Below, piece by piece: positions 8,899 through 17,553 of a stretch of DNA of 64,000 nt. The translations under genes and the position numbers were made by a program. The notes below the pieces were generated by a model. That model saw only the letters and a program-made list of their open reading frames with translations, made no database searches and was not told the origin of the DNA. The DNA lies in contig JBOFWL010000117.1 of NCBI GenBank assembly GCA_051653605.1, positions 124,001-188,000 of the forward strand. The letters run 5' to 3'. This DNA is from JBOFWL01 sp051653605. GTDB taxonomy: Bacteria; Spirochaetota; Brevinematia; Brevinematales; Brevinemataceae. The stretch's first letter is position 1; each line of letters starts with the position of its first letter.

Positions 8899-10875
8899 TT
8901 AGTTGCCAAAACGTTGGCGCATTGATTCAGATTGCGCTTTGCTTGCTGCAAGAGCTTGATTCATGCGCATAAGATTTCCTCTTTCTCTACGTTGAGTCTT
9001 ATCGATTTCATCTTCTTTTTTTGCAATATCACGATCTATAGCACGAAGCACATCGCCACTATCTCTACTTACGCGTGTAATATAGCCATCAGGACCTATA
9101 AGGCTTGCATTAATGCGTGATGCTGCTACAGCTGCTCCGACGGAGCCACCTTCTGTATTATTTTCTGTAAATAATTGGTAAACCTCATCAAAATTATCTT
9201 CTAGGGCTCGAGTGAGTTGAGATGTATCTAAACTCAGCAGGCCTCGTCTAACCGATTCTGGATCAGATGGAGTTCCGCCTCTCATTCTTTGCACATAAAT
9301 CCCCACTTGATCCAAAAGAGTATAGGTATTTGTTGGTGTTCCATGGGGTGACCCTGTGAGCCTACGTAAGGACGCACGATAAGACAGTAAAGCAGGATTA
9401 GATAAAAATGTTGCTTCGATAAGGTCGTCTCCATCTTTTTTACGAAGATGAAGAGGTTTGATTTTACCTATTTTGTCCCGAGGAATAGTAGTTGCACTAT
9501 AAGAAAGATCCATAACTGCATTATAAGATAAGACCCATTGAGTTATGGTATCTCTAATAAGTTCTATATTTGGTGAAATATCTATAGTTACAAGAGTTGG
9601 AGATTCTTTTTTTAATTCTATCGTTGCACCATTGATTAAATCTGATATAGTATTTGTGGGGCGTTCAAGATCAATTCCGTCATAGGAGATTAAGGCGTCC
9701 TGAGCTTTCGAAATAACATTAAAGGGGGATAATTCCCCTTCTGGTATAGAAATAAATGTTAAAGGACTAATAGAGGCAATGATCTCTGGTGAGCTAATAT
9801 TAATACCATTAATTGTTTTTCCTGAAAACTCACTTAGGTCAATATTATTGTTTGTGCCTATTAACGGGATATTGTGTGAACTGCCATCAGAAAATTGAAG
9901 ACTTATCATTGGCTGAGCAGGTTCGGCGGGGGTATTTGTTGTGGAAGTGATATTTAAATCGTTAAATAGAGGTTGAGCTCCAGGGATAGAAATCCCATCA
10001 ATATCTGATAATCCTAGAACAGAGGAATCGGGGAGAGACCCTCTTTCTTTAATGGGAGTAGGAGGGATAACAGCAATGCTTTCTGTAAAAGTAAGATGTG
10101 TTTGTGGAAGTATAGTTTGGTCTATTTTTTTAGAATAAGATGTATTTGTAAGCACAAGAGATTCTTTATTTGTTGCTAACTCAATAATAGTAGTATCAAC
10201 ATTTCCTTTTGTGAGCATTTTTGCTGCAATAAGTGTTGATAAATCCCCATCAAATTTAATTGTTGCATCTTTACCGGTTGTATTTGCTCGAATAGAAAAT
10301 GTTCTGTTTTGACCACCAGTATTGATAAGAGAAACACTAGCATCATTACTTAATGTTTTCGCCAAAACATCGACTAATGCAGCTATTGTGCCTCCAGCAA
10401 AATTGATAGGATATTTTTTATCTCCAATATTGATATCGAAGATAGAGGCGGGGAGCTGATCCTCTAGGAGAATAGGGGCAGAGGAAAACATATCGGCTGC
10501 AGCCATTTTCTTTACCACGAGAGAATGTTTCCCTTTTTTTGCTCCACGGGTTACGGTAAGCCCAAGGATTGATGTATCTGAGACAGTGTTTGTAAGATCT
10601 CGAAAAGCTGATTCATAGCTGAACATATATCGATTAATTCGATCAAATTGATCGATATTAGTGCGAATATCTGTCCAAACCTCGACCTCAATCTCCTTAT
10701 CTTCCCGCTTATTATCAAGATTAGATAATTGGCTTAAGTGAGGTTGCATAATTTGATCTAGAAGCTGATTGATATCCATTCCACCTTCTTGGCCTGGGAT
10801 ACTAGAAATTTGAACACGTTGGGCAACTACAAAGCTAGGCAATATTAAAAGATAAAGAAATAAGATTTTTTTCAT
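8899..10875 (-). CDS. fliD: Flagellar filament cap protein FliD with a Sec signal peptide
   Basis: This 658-residue protein matches FliD at both ends. The N-terminal region contains SSIPGQEGGMDINQLLDQIM, equivalent to the usual IPG...D....I..LM. The C-terminal part has GLLSLDTSQLTRALEDNFDEV and ends in a coiled coil. FliD caps the filament and guides flagellin assembly. The oddity is the start: residues 1-18 (MKKILFLYLL...) form a good Sec signal peptide with a likely signal-peptidase site after VVA. CGGAGAA lies just upstream of this ATG, so the leader is translated. FliD normally leaves through the flagellar type III apparatus without a cleaved leader. A sigma-28-like element sits directly upstream. 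Confidence 0.88.
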   Translation of the reverse strand: MKKILFLYLLILPSFVVAQRVQISSIPGQEGGMDINQLLDQIMQPHLSQLSNLDNKREDKEIEVEVWTDIRTNIDQFDRINRYMFSYESAFRDLTNTVSDTSILGLTVTRGAKKGKHSLVVKKMAAADMFSSAPILLEDQLPASIFDINIGDKKYPINFAGGTIAALVDVLAKTLSNDASVSLINTGGQNRTFSIRANTTGKDATIKFDGDLSTLIAAKMLTKGNVDTTIIELATNKESLVLTNTSYSKKIDQTILPQTHLTFTESIAVIPPTPIKERGSLPDSSVLGLSDIDGISIPGAQPLFNDLNITSTTNTPAEPAQPMISLQFSDGSSHNIPLIGTNNNIDLSEFSGKTINGINISSPEIIASISPLTFISIPEGELSPFNVISKAQDALISYDGIDLERPTNTISDLINGATIELKKESPTLVTIDISPNIELIRDTITQWVLSYNAVMDLSYSATTIPRDKIGKIKPLHLRKKDGDDLIEATFLSNPALLSYRASLRRLTGSPHGTPTNTYTLLDQVGIYVQRMRGGTPSDPESVRRGLLSLDTSQLTRALEDNFDEVYQLFTENNTEGGSVGAAVAASRINASLIGPDGYITRVSRDSGDVLRAIDRDIAKKEDEIDKTQRRERGNLMRMNQALAASKAQSESMRQRFGN

Positions 10876-10906
10876 AAGATTCTCCGAGCAAACACTTTCA
10901 TAAGTA

Positions 10907-10930
10907 TTATCGGAATAATTTGCATTTTTA
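10907..10930 (-). promoter_or_regulatory. Possible sigma-28 (FliA) promoter for fliD
   Basis: On the minus strand, TCCGATAA (10907-10914) matches seven of eight bases of the sigma-28 -10 element GCCGATAA. TAAA (10927-10930) could be the -35, but the gap is 12 bases where about 15 is usual. The position 32 bases before a flagellar gene supports it; the short spacing weakens it. Confidence 0.45.
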
Positions 10931-10937
10931 ATAGAAA

Positions 10938-11363
10938 TTATATCTTCTTATCAGACATATATAGGGAAAACATTTTTTTCCAATATTTTGTAAAAAAACG
11001 GAGGTAAGAAGGTGCTTTTGCCCCAATAAAGCTACGATGATCAAGGCGTAATATCTGAGTATCATTTTTTAACTCAATAGTAATTAATAATGTTGATCTC
11101 ATATTTTTAGTGATAATATCCATTAGGACATGTTGATTGTCCTTAAATGAAACTATACGATATTGACCGCTTTCCGTAAAGAAATAAAAACGTCTCCAAG
11201 ATAAAATCCCCTCTAAGCTCTGGGAGAAATCAGGGAGATCTTGCCCCTTGGGGGTAAATAAGTCTCTCCATAAAGCATTACTTTCGAGCAATTCAAACAT
11301 TGTTTTGTAAGGGAGTGCAGGAAAAGTGATTTCTTGATATACAGATTGTGGTTTTGTTTCCAT
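10938..11363 (-). CDS. Hypothetical protein, possible START/SRPBCC-like fold
   Basis: This 141-residue protein has an AAGGAT ribosome site, no signal peptide and no membrane segment. Alternating strands in the middle (YRIVSF, HVLMDII, STLLITIELK, QILRLDHRSF) flanked by helices recall the SRPBCC ligand-binding fold, but this is only a shape impression. The C-terminus is basic and aromatic (FFTKYWKKMFSLY). It lies between rpiB and fliD on the same strand. I do not recognise the family and give no function. Confidence 0.7.
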   Translation of the reverse strand: METKPQSVYQEITFPALPYKTMFELLESNALWRDLFTPKGQDLPDFSQSLEGILSWRRFYFFTESGQYRIVSFKDNQHVLMDIITKNMRSTLLITIELKNDTQILRLDHRSFIGAKAPSYLRFFTKYWKKMFSLYMSDKKI

Positions 11364-11401
11364 AAAGTTATCCTTAATAAAATAGGATGAAAATCCTATT
11401 T

Positions 11402-11860
11402 CTATTGGCTCTCCTTGAGCTCTATTTCATGAATTTTAGCAATACGTTCTGCATGACGCCCCCCGTCAAACGATGTATTCAACCAGAGCTTTACAAGCCC
11501 AATTGCATATTGAGGGGCTAGAATTCGACCTGCTAAAACTAATATATTTGCATCATTGTGTTGTCTGGATAATCGAGTAGAAAATTCTTCATGGCATAAA
11601 GCAGCTCGAATACCTTTAACTTTGTTTGCTGTATAGCAGGCACCTAAACCTGTGCCGCACATTACAATACCGAAATCAACTTCCTTATTCCGAACTTTCA
11701 CTGCTGCTGGATAGATATAATCTGCATAATCAACACTTTGATCAGAATTTGTTCCACAATCGATAACTTCGTATTCATGCTCTAAAAGCCATTTCTTAAC
11801 AGCTTCTTTTAGAGGGTACGCTGCATGATCGCTCCCCATTGAAATCTTGATTTTACCCAT
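11402..11860 (-). CDS. rpiB: Ribose-5-phosphate isomerase B
   Basis: This 152-residue enzyme interconverts ribose 5-phosphate and ribulose 5-phosphate in the non-oxidative pentose phosphate pathway. Family motifs are MGSDHAAYPLKE at the N-terminus, YADY in the middle, the catalytic-Cys segment VMCGTGLG near residue 70, and RHNDANILVLAGR near 100. The length is normal. It follows the rhodanese gene by 15 bases in what looks like one operon with the glutaredoxin-like protein. Confidence 0.95.
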   Translation of the reverse strand: MGKIKISMGSDHAAYPLKEAVKKWLLEHEYEVIDCGTNSDQSVDYADYIYPAAVKVRNKEVDFGIVMCGTGLGACYTANKVKGIRAALCHEEFSTRLSRQHNDANILVLAGRILAPQYAIGLVKLWLNTSFDGGRHAERIAKIHEIELKESQ

Positions 11861-11875
11861 CGATAAATCCTTTAA

Positions 11876-12178
11876 CTAATTACATTTATGAATAAATTCT
11901 TTAGAAAATAGTTCCATGCCACTAAGTAGAAAGGCATCATATCCCTGAGCCCTTAAATATCTCACAGATTGACCGCCTCTATTGCCATAATTGCAATAGC
12001 AGAAGATTCGTTTATCTTTTGGTAATTGATGGTCTCCAGAAATAAGTTGTGAATAGGGGATATTACATGCAATGCCAAGGCGTCGAGTAGTAAATTCTAG
12101 AGGAGTTCTCACATCAACCACAATATAGGAATCTCGAGAAAGTTTTAGGAAATCAGTCTCTGGGAAAATATCACTCAT
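11876..12178 (-). CDS. Single-domain rhodanese
   Basis: This protein of 100 residues consists of one rhodanese domain. The active-site loop is CNYGNR (Cys followed by five residues then Arg) in the segment FCYCNYGNRGG, and the typical VDVRTPLEF strand-turn is near residue 22. Such proteins move sulfane sulfur. An open frame extends upstream to 12205, but the ATG at 12178 gives MSDIFPETDFLKL, two bases after the stop of the preceding gene, with GGAGG twelve bases before. It pairs with a glutaredoxin-like gene, suggesting a shared role in thiol or sulfur chemistry (inference). Confidence 0.85.
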   Translation of the reverse strand: MSDIFPETDFLKLSRDSYIVVDVRTPLEFTTRRLGIACNIPYSQLISGDHQLPKDKRIFCYCNYGNRGGQSVRYLRAQGYDAFLLSGMELFSKEFIHKCN

Positions 12179-12179
12179 T

Positions 12180-12455
12180 TTAGGGAACAACCTCCTCCAA
12201 TGCAATACCTAAAAACTCCATAGCTTCACGAAATGTTTGTTCATTAATAGACGAGCAAGCGAAATAATGACCATCTTTATAAAAAGTTGGAACACCCCAA
12301 TCGGCACCACCATTTGCTTTTATAAGTTCTATAATATGCTGTTTATCTAGTTTCTCAACAGAAACAAAAACATAAGGTATCCCGTAAGCCTGCAAGGCTT
12401 TCTCAGCAAATGCGACATCTGGGCACCATTTAGCCCCGTATACCAACAATTCCAT
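12180..12455 (-). CDS. Glutaredoxin/thioredoxin-fold protein with a single active-site Cys (WCPD)
   Basis: This small thioredoxin-fold protein (91 residues) begins MELLVYGAKWCPD. The usual CxxC is reduced to CPDV, so only Cys11 is present at the active site, as in monothiol glutaredoxins. The cis-Pro motif GVPTFY is present near residue 58. The frame stays open to 12536, but the promoter -10 at 12492-12497 and the GGGGGAG before 12455 place the start at 12455. It is followed directly by a rhodanese and then rpiB. A redox or sulfur-transfer role is likely; the partner is unknown. Confidence 0.85.
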   Translation of the reverse strand: MELLVYGAKWCPDVAFAEKALQAYGIPYVFVSVEKLDKQHIIELIKANGGADWGVPTFYKDGHYFACSSINEQTFREAMEFLGIALEEVVP

Positions 12456-12491
12456 GATGTTCTCCCCCTGAAATTTATACTCACTTGGGTT

Positions 12492-12520
12492 ATTATAACA
12501 TTTTTTCATACATAAGACAA
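12492..12520 (-). promoter_or_regulatory. Promoter of the glutaredoxin-rhodanese-rpiB genes
   Basis: On the minus strand, TTGTCT (12515-12520), a 17-base spacer and TATAAT (12492-12497). The start point would be near 12485, which excludes the longer upstream reading frame as the gene start. Confidence 0.7.
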
Positions 12521-12643
12521 GTATATTTTTAAGCATATATCAACACACTTTTGGCATGTTTTTAATTCTCGATAATGTATATTATGTAAACAAAAATAAT
12601 ATTTAAGGGATAATAAAAAGCCCTGTTGTTCATTGGCGGATAT

Positions 12644-12672
12644 TTGACATCACCCCTACCTTGTGTTATACT
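12644..12672 (+). promoter_or_regulatory. Promoter of the mcsA-mcsB-mrdA-rodA operon
   Basis: TTGACA (12644-12649), a 17-base spacer and TATACT (12667-12672). It lies just before mcsA and rules out a GTG start at 12663. I see no CtsR-type operator near it. The 12521-12643 stretch upstream is AT-rich with nothing else recognisable. Confidence 0.8.
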
Positions 12673-12719
12673 ACGAGAGAGAGTTTCTGGAATTATACTT
12701 TATCCCAAGGAGGGGTGAT

Positions 12720-13289
12720 ATGTCTGAAGATATGTTCATTAAACCCTGTGATATTTGTGGTGCCCAACCCGCAGTTTTAATGTTTCGAACGTTTAATGGG
12801 GAGAAGATTGGGGATGAAGGGTTATGCCCAAAATGTGCATTAGAGCGTTTTACAAAGGGCGGAATGATCCCCGGTTTGGATTCATCAGAGGTTTTAACCT
12901 CTATATCTGAAATGCGGAATATTTTAACAGAAATTGCCAGCCATCTACAGCGCATGACAGAAGAAAATTCTAATGGTTCTGGGGCTGCTCTATCTGTAGA
13001 TGCATGTTCAGTGTGCGGGCAATCAGCAAAAGATATTCAACGTTTAGGGACTGTTGGGTGTTCAAATTGCTATCAACAATTTACTTCTGAAATTAGAGAA
13101 CGTCTTGTCAAGTCAGCCTATGGATCTCGATATCAAGGAATTATACCAAATAGATTTCGCAAGGCACATTTTCGAGATTTAGAACTAGAACAACTAAAGA
13201 TTAAATTAAATGCTCTTGTTCGTTCTGAAAAATACGAAATGGCAGCTAAAGTTAGAAATAGAATTCAAAAACTTTTAAGGTCTTGTTAG
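12720..13289 (+). CDS. mcsA: McsA-like zinc-finger/UVR-domain protein
   Basis: This 189-residue protein has two CxxC zinc-finger pairs near the N-terminus (CDICG...CPKC), a second set in the middle (CSVCG...CSNC), and a C-terminal UVR helix pair (RSEKYEMAAKVRNRIQKL). This is the McsA architecture. In Firmicutes McsA activates the arginine kinase McsB and helps ClpC adaptor function. The start is the ATG at 12720 with AAGGAGGGG at 12707-12715. The downstream gene is an McsB homologue one base away. No clpC or ctsR is in the window. Confidence 0.87.
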   Translation: MSEDMFIKPCDICGAQPAVLMFRTFNGEKIGDEGLCPKCALERFTKGGMIPGLDSSEVLTSISEMRNILTEIASHLQRMTEENSNGSGAALSVDACSVCGQSAKDIQRLGTVGCSNCYQQFTSEIRERLVKSAYGSRYQGIIPNRFRKAHFRDLELEQLKIKLNALVRSEKYEMAAKVRNRIQKLLRSC

Positions 13290-13290
13290 T

Positions 13291-14313
13291 GTGAATCGTA
13301 TTATTCTTCCTACAGAAAGATCGGGTAATTCTTTACAACGCGATCCCTATGTATTCACTTCTCGCGTCCGACTAGCAAGAAATGTGGATGCTTTTCTCTT
13401 TCCTCATGGCTTAACTCTTGAACGTAAACAAAAACTAGAAGAGTCCTTCTCCCTACTCCTAAAGGATATTTACAAGGATCACCTATTTGTTGGGGACTTA
13501 AGTACAGTTCCAGAAGAGCAAGTGCGTCTTTTAGAGGCAAATCTTGTTATTACAAGCACTTTTTCCCAATATGGTGGATTGTTTTTTGCAGACCCTACAG
13601 GGTCTTGGGTGCTCCTTCCTAATGAAAAAGATCATATTCGCCTTTTTTCTATAGAATTTGGATCGTCTTTAGTTAAAATGTACCGTCGCCTAAATGATGT
13701 TTTAATCAAATTAGAGCCTCATATTCACTTTGCATTCGACCCTACATTTGGATATCTTACAGCTTACGCTGATGATGCAGGAGCAGGTCTATCTCTATGT
13801 TATCTTATCAATTTAACAGGGATAGAAATGACAGGCCAGATAGATTCTATCACAGAAGTTTGTGAAGAAACAGGCTATAGGCTTACTCCATACACAGGTG
13901 TTAGAGGTTCTCAATTATTCTTACTCAGAAATCTTAGCTCTTTTGGTGCAAACGAAGCAACAATAATCGCAAATTTTGAAGATTTTTCAAGCAAGATATT
14001 TAAAGAAGAGCAAGATGCAAGAAATAAACTTTTTTCAAGTAAAGAAGATTTAGATTTTCTCAATGCTCAACTGCTAGATGCTGCTCAGTCAAAGAGTTTA
14101 ACATATCACGCAATGATAGAAGCTGTTGCTCTTGCAGATATGTTGGATAATGTTTCCTATACTATATCTAAAAAGGATACATGGAGAGAGCATGTTTTTA
14201 CGCTTCATCCCCATTCAGATGTGTTTCATAAAATTCTCCAAAAAGAAGAAATCGAACAACTACGCGCTGACATTTTCCGTAAAGCGTTTAAAAAATATAT
14301 TAGAAACAAGTAA
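13291..14313 (+). CDS. mcsB: McsB-family guanido-kinase homologue, probably catalytically degenerate
   Basis: This 340-residue protein aligns over its length with protein-arginine kinase McsB: FTSRVRLARN near residue 22 (family SSRIRLARN) and DHIRL after the NEED loop. Key sites differ from what I recall of B. subtilis McsB. The NEEDH loop is NEKDH (111-115). The catalytic-Cys segment SCPTNVGTGLRAS is replaced by AYADDAGAGLSLC (158-170), losing the Cys, the following PTN and the nucleotide-binding Arg. The pArg-binding RDxxxRA motif near the C-terminus is only partly kept (ADIFRKA). The start is GTG at 13291. It may serve as a scaffold or binding partner for McsA rather than as a kinase (inference). 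Confidence 0.82.
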   Translation: MNRIILPTERSGNSLQRDPYVFTSRVRLARNVDAFLFPHGLTLERKQKLEESFSLLLKDIYKDHLFVGDLSTVPEEQVRLLEANLVITSTFSQYGGLFFADPTGSWVLLPNEKDHIRLFSIEFGSSLVKMYRRLNDVLIKLEPHIHFAFDPTFGYLTAYADDAGAGLSLCYLINLTGIEMTGQIDSITEVCEETGYRLTPYTGVRGSQLFLLRNLSSFGANEATIIANFEDFSSKIFKEEQDARNKLFSSKEDLDFLNAQLLDAAQSKSLTYHAMIEAVALADMLDNVSYTISKKDTWREHVFTLHPHSDVFHKILQKEEIEQLRADIFRKAFKKYIRNK

Positions 14314-14349
14314 ATTTATAAGTCTATAAAATTGTTTCAGGAGGCTATT

Positions 14350-16164
14350 GTGGCAGAAGATATTTCTCGTTCCATTAAGATTCGAATGACAGTTGTCTCA
14401 ATTGTTATATATGCTGTGTTGGTAGTCTTCTCTATTAGGCTTGTCTACCTTCAAATTTTAAAAGGCTCCTTATTTAAAACGAGGTCTTTTCAAAATCAGA
14501 CTCGATCATTGCGTGTTCCATCATATCGAAGTATTCTATACGATCGAAATAAAGATTTAAAACTCGCCTATAATGAAAGATCATTGGCTCTTTTAATGAT
14601 ACAAGCAAATATTCCCACCGATCCAACCGAGAGAGAAGCTTTATTAGAACGGATAGCCGATACGTTAAATGAGTCTACAGAAACTCTGTACACAACAATT
14701 TCAGAGCAATATATAGACCCCTACACCCCTATTGTGTTAAAATCTCAAGTTACACCTGAAACTTTGGCTCTTTTTGCTGAGCGATTAGAAGATTTCCCCG
14801 GGATTTTTTGGGAAAATCGCCCTAACCGTGTATATCCTTACCATGAAGCAGGATTCCATATTGTTGGTTATACAGGAATTATGAGTAAAGAGGAGTTTAA
14901 TACTCATAAGAACAGAGAAGAATATTACCTTGGAAGTTCTATTGGAAAACGAGGTATTGAAAAAATATATGATGAAGATATTAGAGGTAAATCTGGTGTT
15001 CTTCTGAGATCTGTTGATGTTCAAGGCCGCGTTCTTCACCAGAGTGTTTCTAGAGAACCTATTCAAGGCGAACACATTGTCTTAACAATAGATGCACGTC
15101 TCCAACAAAAAGCAGAAGAACTAATGCGAGACTTTGTAGGGTCTGTCGTTGTTACAGAAATAGCTACGGGAGAGGTTTTAACCCTTTTAAGTACTCCTTC
15201 TATAAATCCATCTGTTTTTTCTCCTAATGCAATTGAACAAAAAGGCAAGTTTTTTGATCTTTCAACAAATGCTCTTAAGCCTTTTTTAAATAGATCTGTT
15301 CAAGGAAGTTACTCCCCTGCATCAACATTTAAACTTGTTTCTGCAGCCGCGTTTCTGAAAGCAGGAATTGATCCTATTAAGAAAATTATATGTTCGGGCT
15401 CCTACCCTATTGGAAATCGTATTTTCCGATGTACAAGTGTTCACGGGCCTGTAAATATGAAAGAAGCTATAGGGCACTCTTGCAATAGTTACTTTTATCA
15501 TTTTTCTCAAATTGTTGGTCATAAAGCAATTGTTGAGATGGCTCAAGCATTTGGAATAACAGACTTTACGCACATTGATCTTCCCGATGAAAAAAGAGGA
15601 TTCGTCCCTTCTGATGATTGGTTTCGTCGTATTCATAAACGTCCTTGGTCTAATGGTGATACAGCTAACATTGTTATCGGACAAGGCGATATTTTGGCAA
15701 CCCCTATTGCTATAAATCAAATAACAGCTGCTATAGCCAATGGCGGTATAGCATATAAACCTCATCTCTTAAAGGAGAGATTAAACCTTAGAGATAAATC
15801 AATAACATGGCATCAAGAACCGGAAATTGCTCGCACCATATCTTTAACTCCTGAACAAATTGAAATTCTTCAGGAAGGAATGAAAAGAGTTATTTCTCCC
15901 AACGGTACAGCGCGATATATAGATAATCCTCTACTTGTTGTCCCATTAGCTGGGAAAACTGGAACGGCACAGCTTGGCGGAAGCATGAGAAACAATGGAT
16001 TGTTTACAGCCTATGGGCCTTACGGAGATGAACATCGTCAAAATGCTATTGCTATTACTGTTTTGTTAGAACACAGTCGAACAGGTCAAGCAGTAACCAT
16101 TGCTAGAGATCTCTTTAACTACTATTTTGGAACACTTTATCCAGAACGTAAGCCTCGTTTTTAG
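14350..16164 (+). CDS. mrdA: Penicillin-binding protein 2, cell-elongation transpeptidase
   Basis: This 604-residue class B PBP has one N-terminal membrane segment (near residues 17-37), a dimerisation domain, and a transpeptidase domain with STFK (Ser325, Lys328), SCN near residue 380 and KTGTA near 537. It cross-links peptidoglycan during elongation with RodA. The frame opens at 14332, but AGGAGG at 14339-14344 points to the GTG at 14350. It lies 36 bases after mcsB and 11 bases before rodA. The usual mreBCD neighbours are not in the window. Length and all active-site motifs are normal. Confidence 0.94.
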   Translation: MAEDISRSIKIRMTVVSIVIYAVLVVFSIRLVYLQILKGSLFKTRSFQNQTRSLRVPSYRSILYDRNKDLKLAYNERSLALLMIQANIPTDPTEREALLERIADTLNESTETLYTTISEQYIDPYTPIVLKSQVTPETLALFAERLEDFPGIFWENRPNRVYPYHEAGFHIVGYTGIMSKEEFNTHKNREEYYLGSSIGKRGIEKIYDEDIRGKSGVLLRSVDVQGRVLHQSVSREPIQGEHIVLTIDARLQQKAEELMRDFVGSVVVTEIATGEVLTLLSTPSINPSVFSPNAIEQKGKFFDLSTNALKPFLNRSVQGSYSPASTFKLVSAAAFLKAGIDPIKKIICSGSYPIGNRIFRCTSVHGPVNMKEAIGHSCNSYFYHFSQIVGHKAIVEMAQAFGITDFTHIDLPDEKRGFVPSDDWFRRIHKRPWSNGDTANIVIGQGDILATPIAINQITAAIANGGIAYKPHLLKERLNLRDKSITWHQEPEIARTISLTPEQIEILQEGMKRVISPNGTARYIDNPLLVVPLAGKTGTAQLGGSMRNNGLFTAYGPYGDEHRQNAIAITVLLEHSRTGQAVTIARDLFNYYFGTLYPERKPRF

Positions 16165-16175
16165 GAGTATTTATT

Positions 16176-17492
16176 GTGGGTTTGTTATTAAAAAAAGAAA
16201 ATTTTCCCTTTATTTTTATTCCGATCACACTTTCTATTGTTGGCTTAATTTTCATATATAGTACAGGGCAATTAGAAAATGGTGGTAACACTAATTTTTA
16301 TATTAGACAATTATTTTGGGTTCTTGCAGGATTAGCACTAGCTGGGTTGATTGTCGCAATCGATTACTATTATATGGTTGAAATGTCTACTATTTATTAT
16401 ATAGTTGGCTGCTTATTTCTAGTACTTACCCTATTTTTTGGTAGAGAGATAAAAGGTGCTAGGAGTTGGTTTGGATATGGTGGGCTTGGAATTCAAGTCT
16501 CTGAAATTATGAAAATAGCATATATTTTATTCTATGCTAAATTCCTAAAAGACAGGAACAATCTTGAAAATGTTTATATCTTTTTTATTAAGGCAGGACT
16601 TATCTTATTTATTCCATTAGCACTTATTCTACGCCAACCAGACCTAGGTACCTCTCTTGTATTTCTAAATATATTTGTTGTTATGACATTAATGGGATCA
16701 AAAGATATCCGATTAATTATCGATATTGTTGCCATAGCTGTAACTACATCACTTTTAACTCTTGCCTATGCTTACTATCGCTACTACTATATATCTTTGG
16801 GTAGAGAATCAATTAATATATGGGAGTTTTTTCTTTCACCAAATAATTTCTTAATGATATCTTTTATTTGTTTGACTTATACTGTTTTTGCCTTCTTATT
16901 TAGTCTATTTAAACCTATTGAAATTATTAATCGATTTTTACGCCCTTCATATCTTATTGGGTTTCCATTTCTTGTGTCAGCATTAGTAGCTAAAATTTTA
17001 AAGCCTTATCAGTGGAGTCGCCTTTTAATCTTTATTAATCCAGAATTTGATCGTTTAGGAACTGGGTACAACGTTCTTCAAGCACAAATTGCTATCGGTG
17101 CTGGAGGATGGTTTGGTCAGGGATTATTTAGAGGAACTCAAAATTTAAGACGCTTCCTGCCAGAAAAACATACTGATTTTATTTTTGCAATTATTGCTGA
17201 AGAAACAGGATTTATAGGCAGTTTTTTAGTTCTTTTACTCTATATGATCTATATTGGACTGATTATTAAAACAATATTTTCTGCAAAAGATTCAGAAGGG
17301 TGTTTTGTCGCATCTGGTATCTTAGCGATGTTTATATGTCATATTGTTATTAATATTGGTATGAATCTAGGTATTGCACCTGTAACAGGATTACCGCTTC
17401 CTATGATTAGTTATGGTGGATCTTCCTATTTGAGTTTTATTGTTGCTTCAGCCATTCTCCTAAGTATCTATAATCGCCGTTTTGTGCATTAA
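16176..17492 (+). CDS. rodA: RodA, SEDS-family peptidoglycan glycosyltransferase
   Basis: This 438-residue polytopic membrane protein belongs to the SEDS family, which polymerises lipid II for elongation together with PBP2. Family segments are visible: ARSWFGYGGLGIQVSE near residue 90, RQPDLGTS near 148, QIAIGAGGWFGQGLF near 305, LPEKHTDFIFA near 327, and PLPMISYGGSS near 405. The start is GTG at 16176 with AGGAG at 16163-16167. The spacing from mrdA suggests a coupled pair. An extended loop around residues 205-260 is Tyr- and Phe-rich but contains no obvious extra domain. Confidence 0.94.
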   Translation: MGLLLKKENFPFIFIPITLSIVGLIFIYSTGQLENGGNTNFYIRQLFWVLAGLALAGLIVAIDYYYMVEMSTIYYIVGCLFLVLTLFFGREIKGARSWFGYGGLGIQVSEIMKIAYILFYAKFLKDRNNLENVYIFFIKAGLILFIPLALILRQPDLGTSLVFLNIFVVMTLMGSKDIRLIIDIVAIAVTTSLLTLAYAYYRYYYISLGRESINIWEFFLSPNNFLMISFICLTYTVFAFLFSLFKPIEIINRFLRPSYLIGFPFLVSALVAKILKPYQWSRLLIFINPEFDRLGTGYNVLQAQIAIGAGGWFGQGLFRGTQNLRRFLPEKHTDFIFAIIAEETGFIGSFLVLLLYMIYIGLIIKTIFSAKDSEGCFVASGILAMFICHIVINIGMNLGIAPVTGLPLPMISYGGSSYLSFIVASAILLSIYNRRFVH

Positions 17493-17513
17493 TTTTTTCA
17501 TCATCCGTTGTAT

Positions 17514-17553
17514 ATAAAACAAAAGGCTCCTTTACAGGAGCCTTTTGTTTTAT
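17514..17553. terminator. Bidirectional terminator between rodA and dnaJ
   Basis: A perfect 17-base stem (17514-17530 with 17537-17553) with a six-base loop, A-rich on one side and T-rich on the other. It overlaps the dnaJ stop codon and serves the two converging operons. Confidence 0.9.

Noticed and set aside
12663..12719. GTG at 12663 as the mcsA start
   Set aside because: It lies between the -35 and -10 of the promoter, upstream of the transcription start; AAGGAGGGG before 12720 decides.
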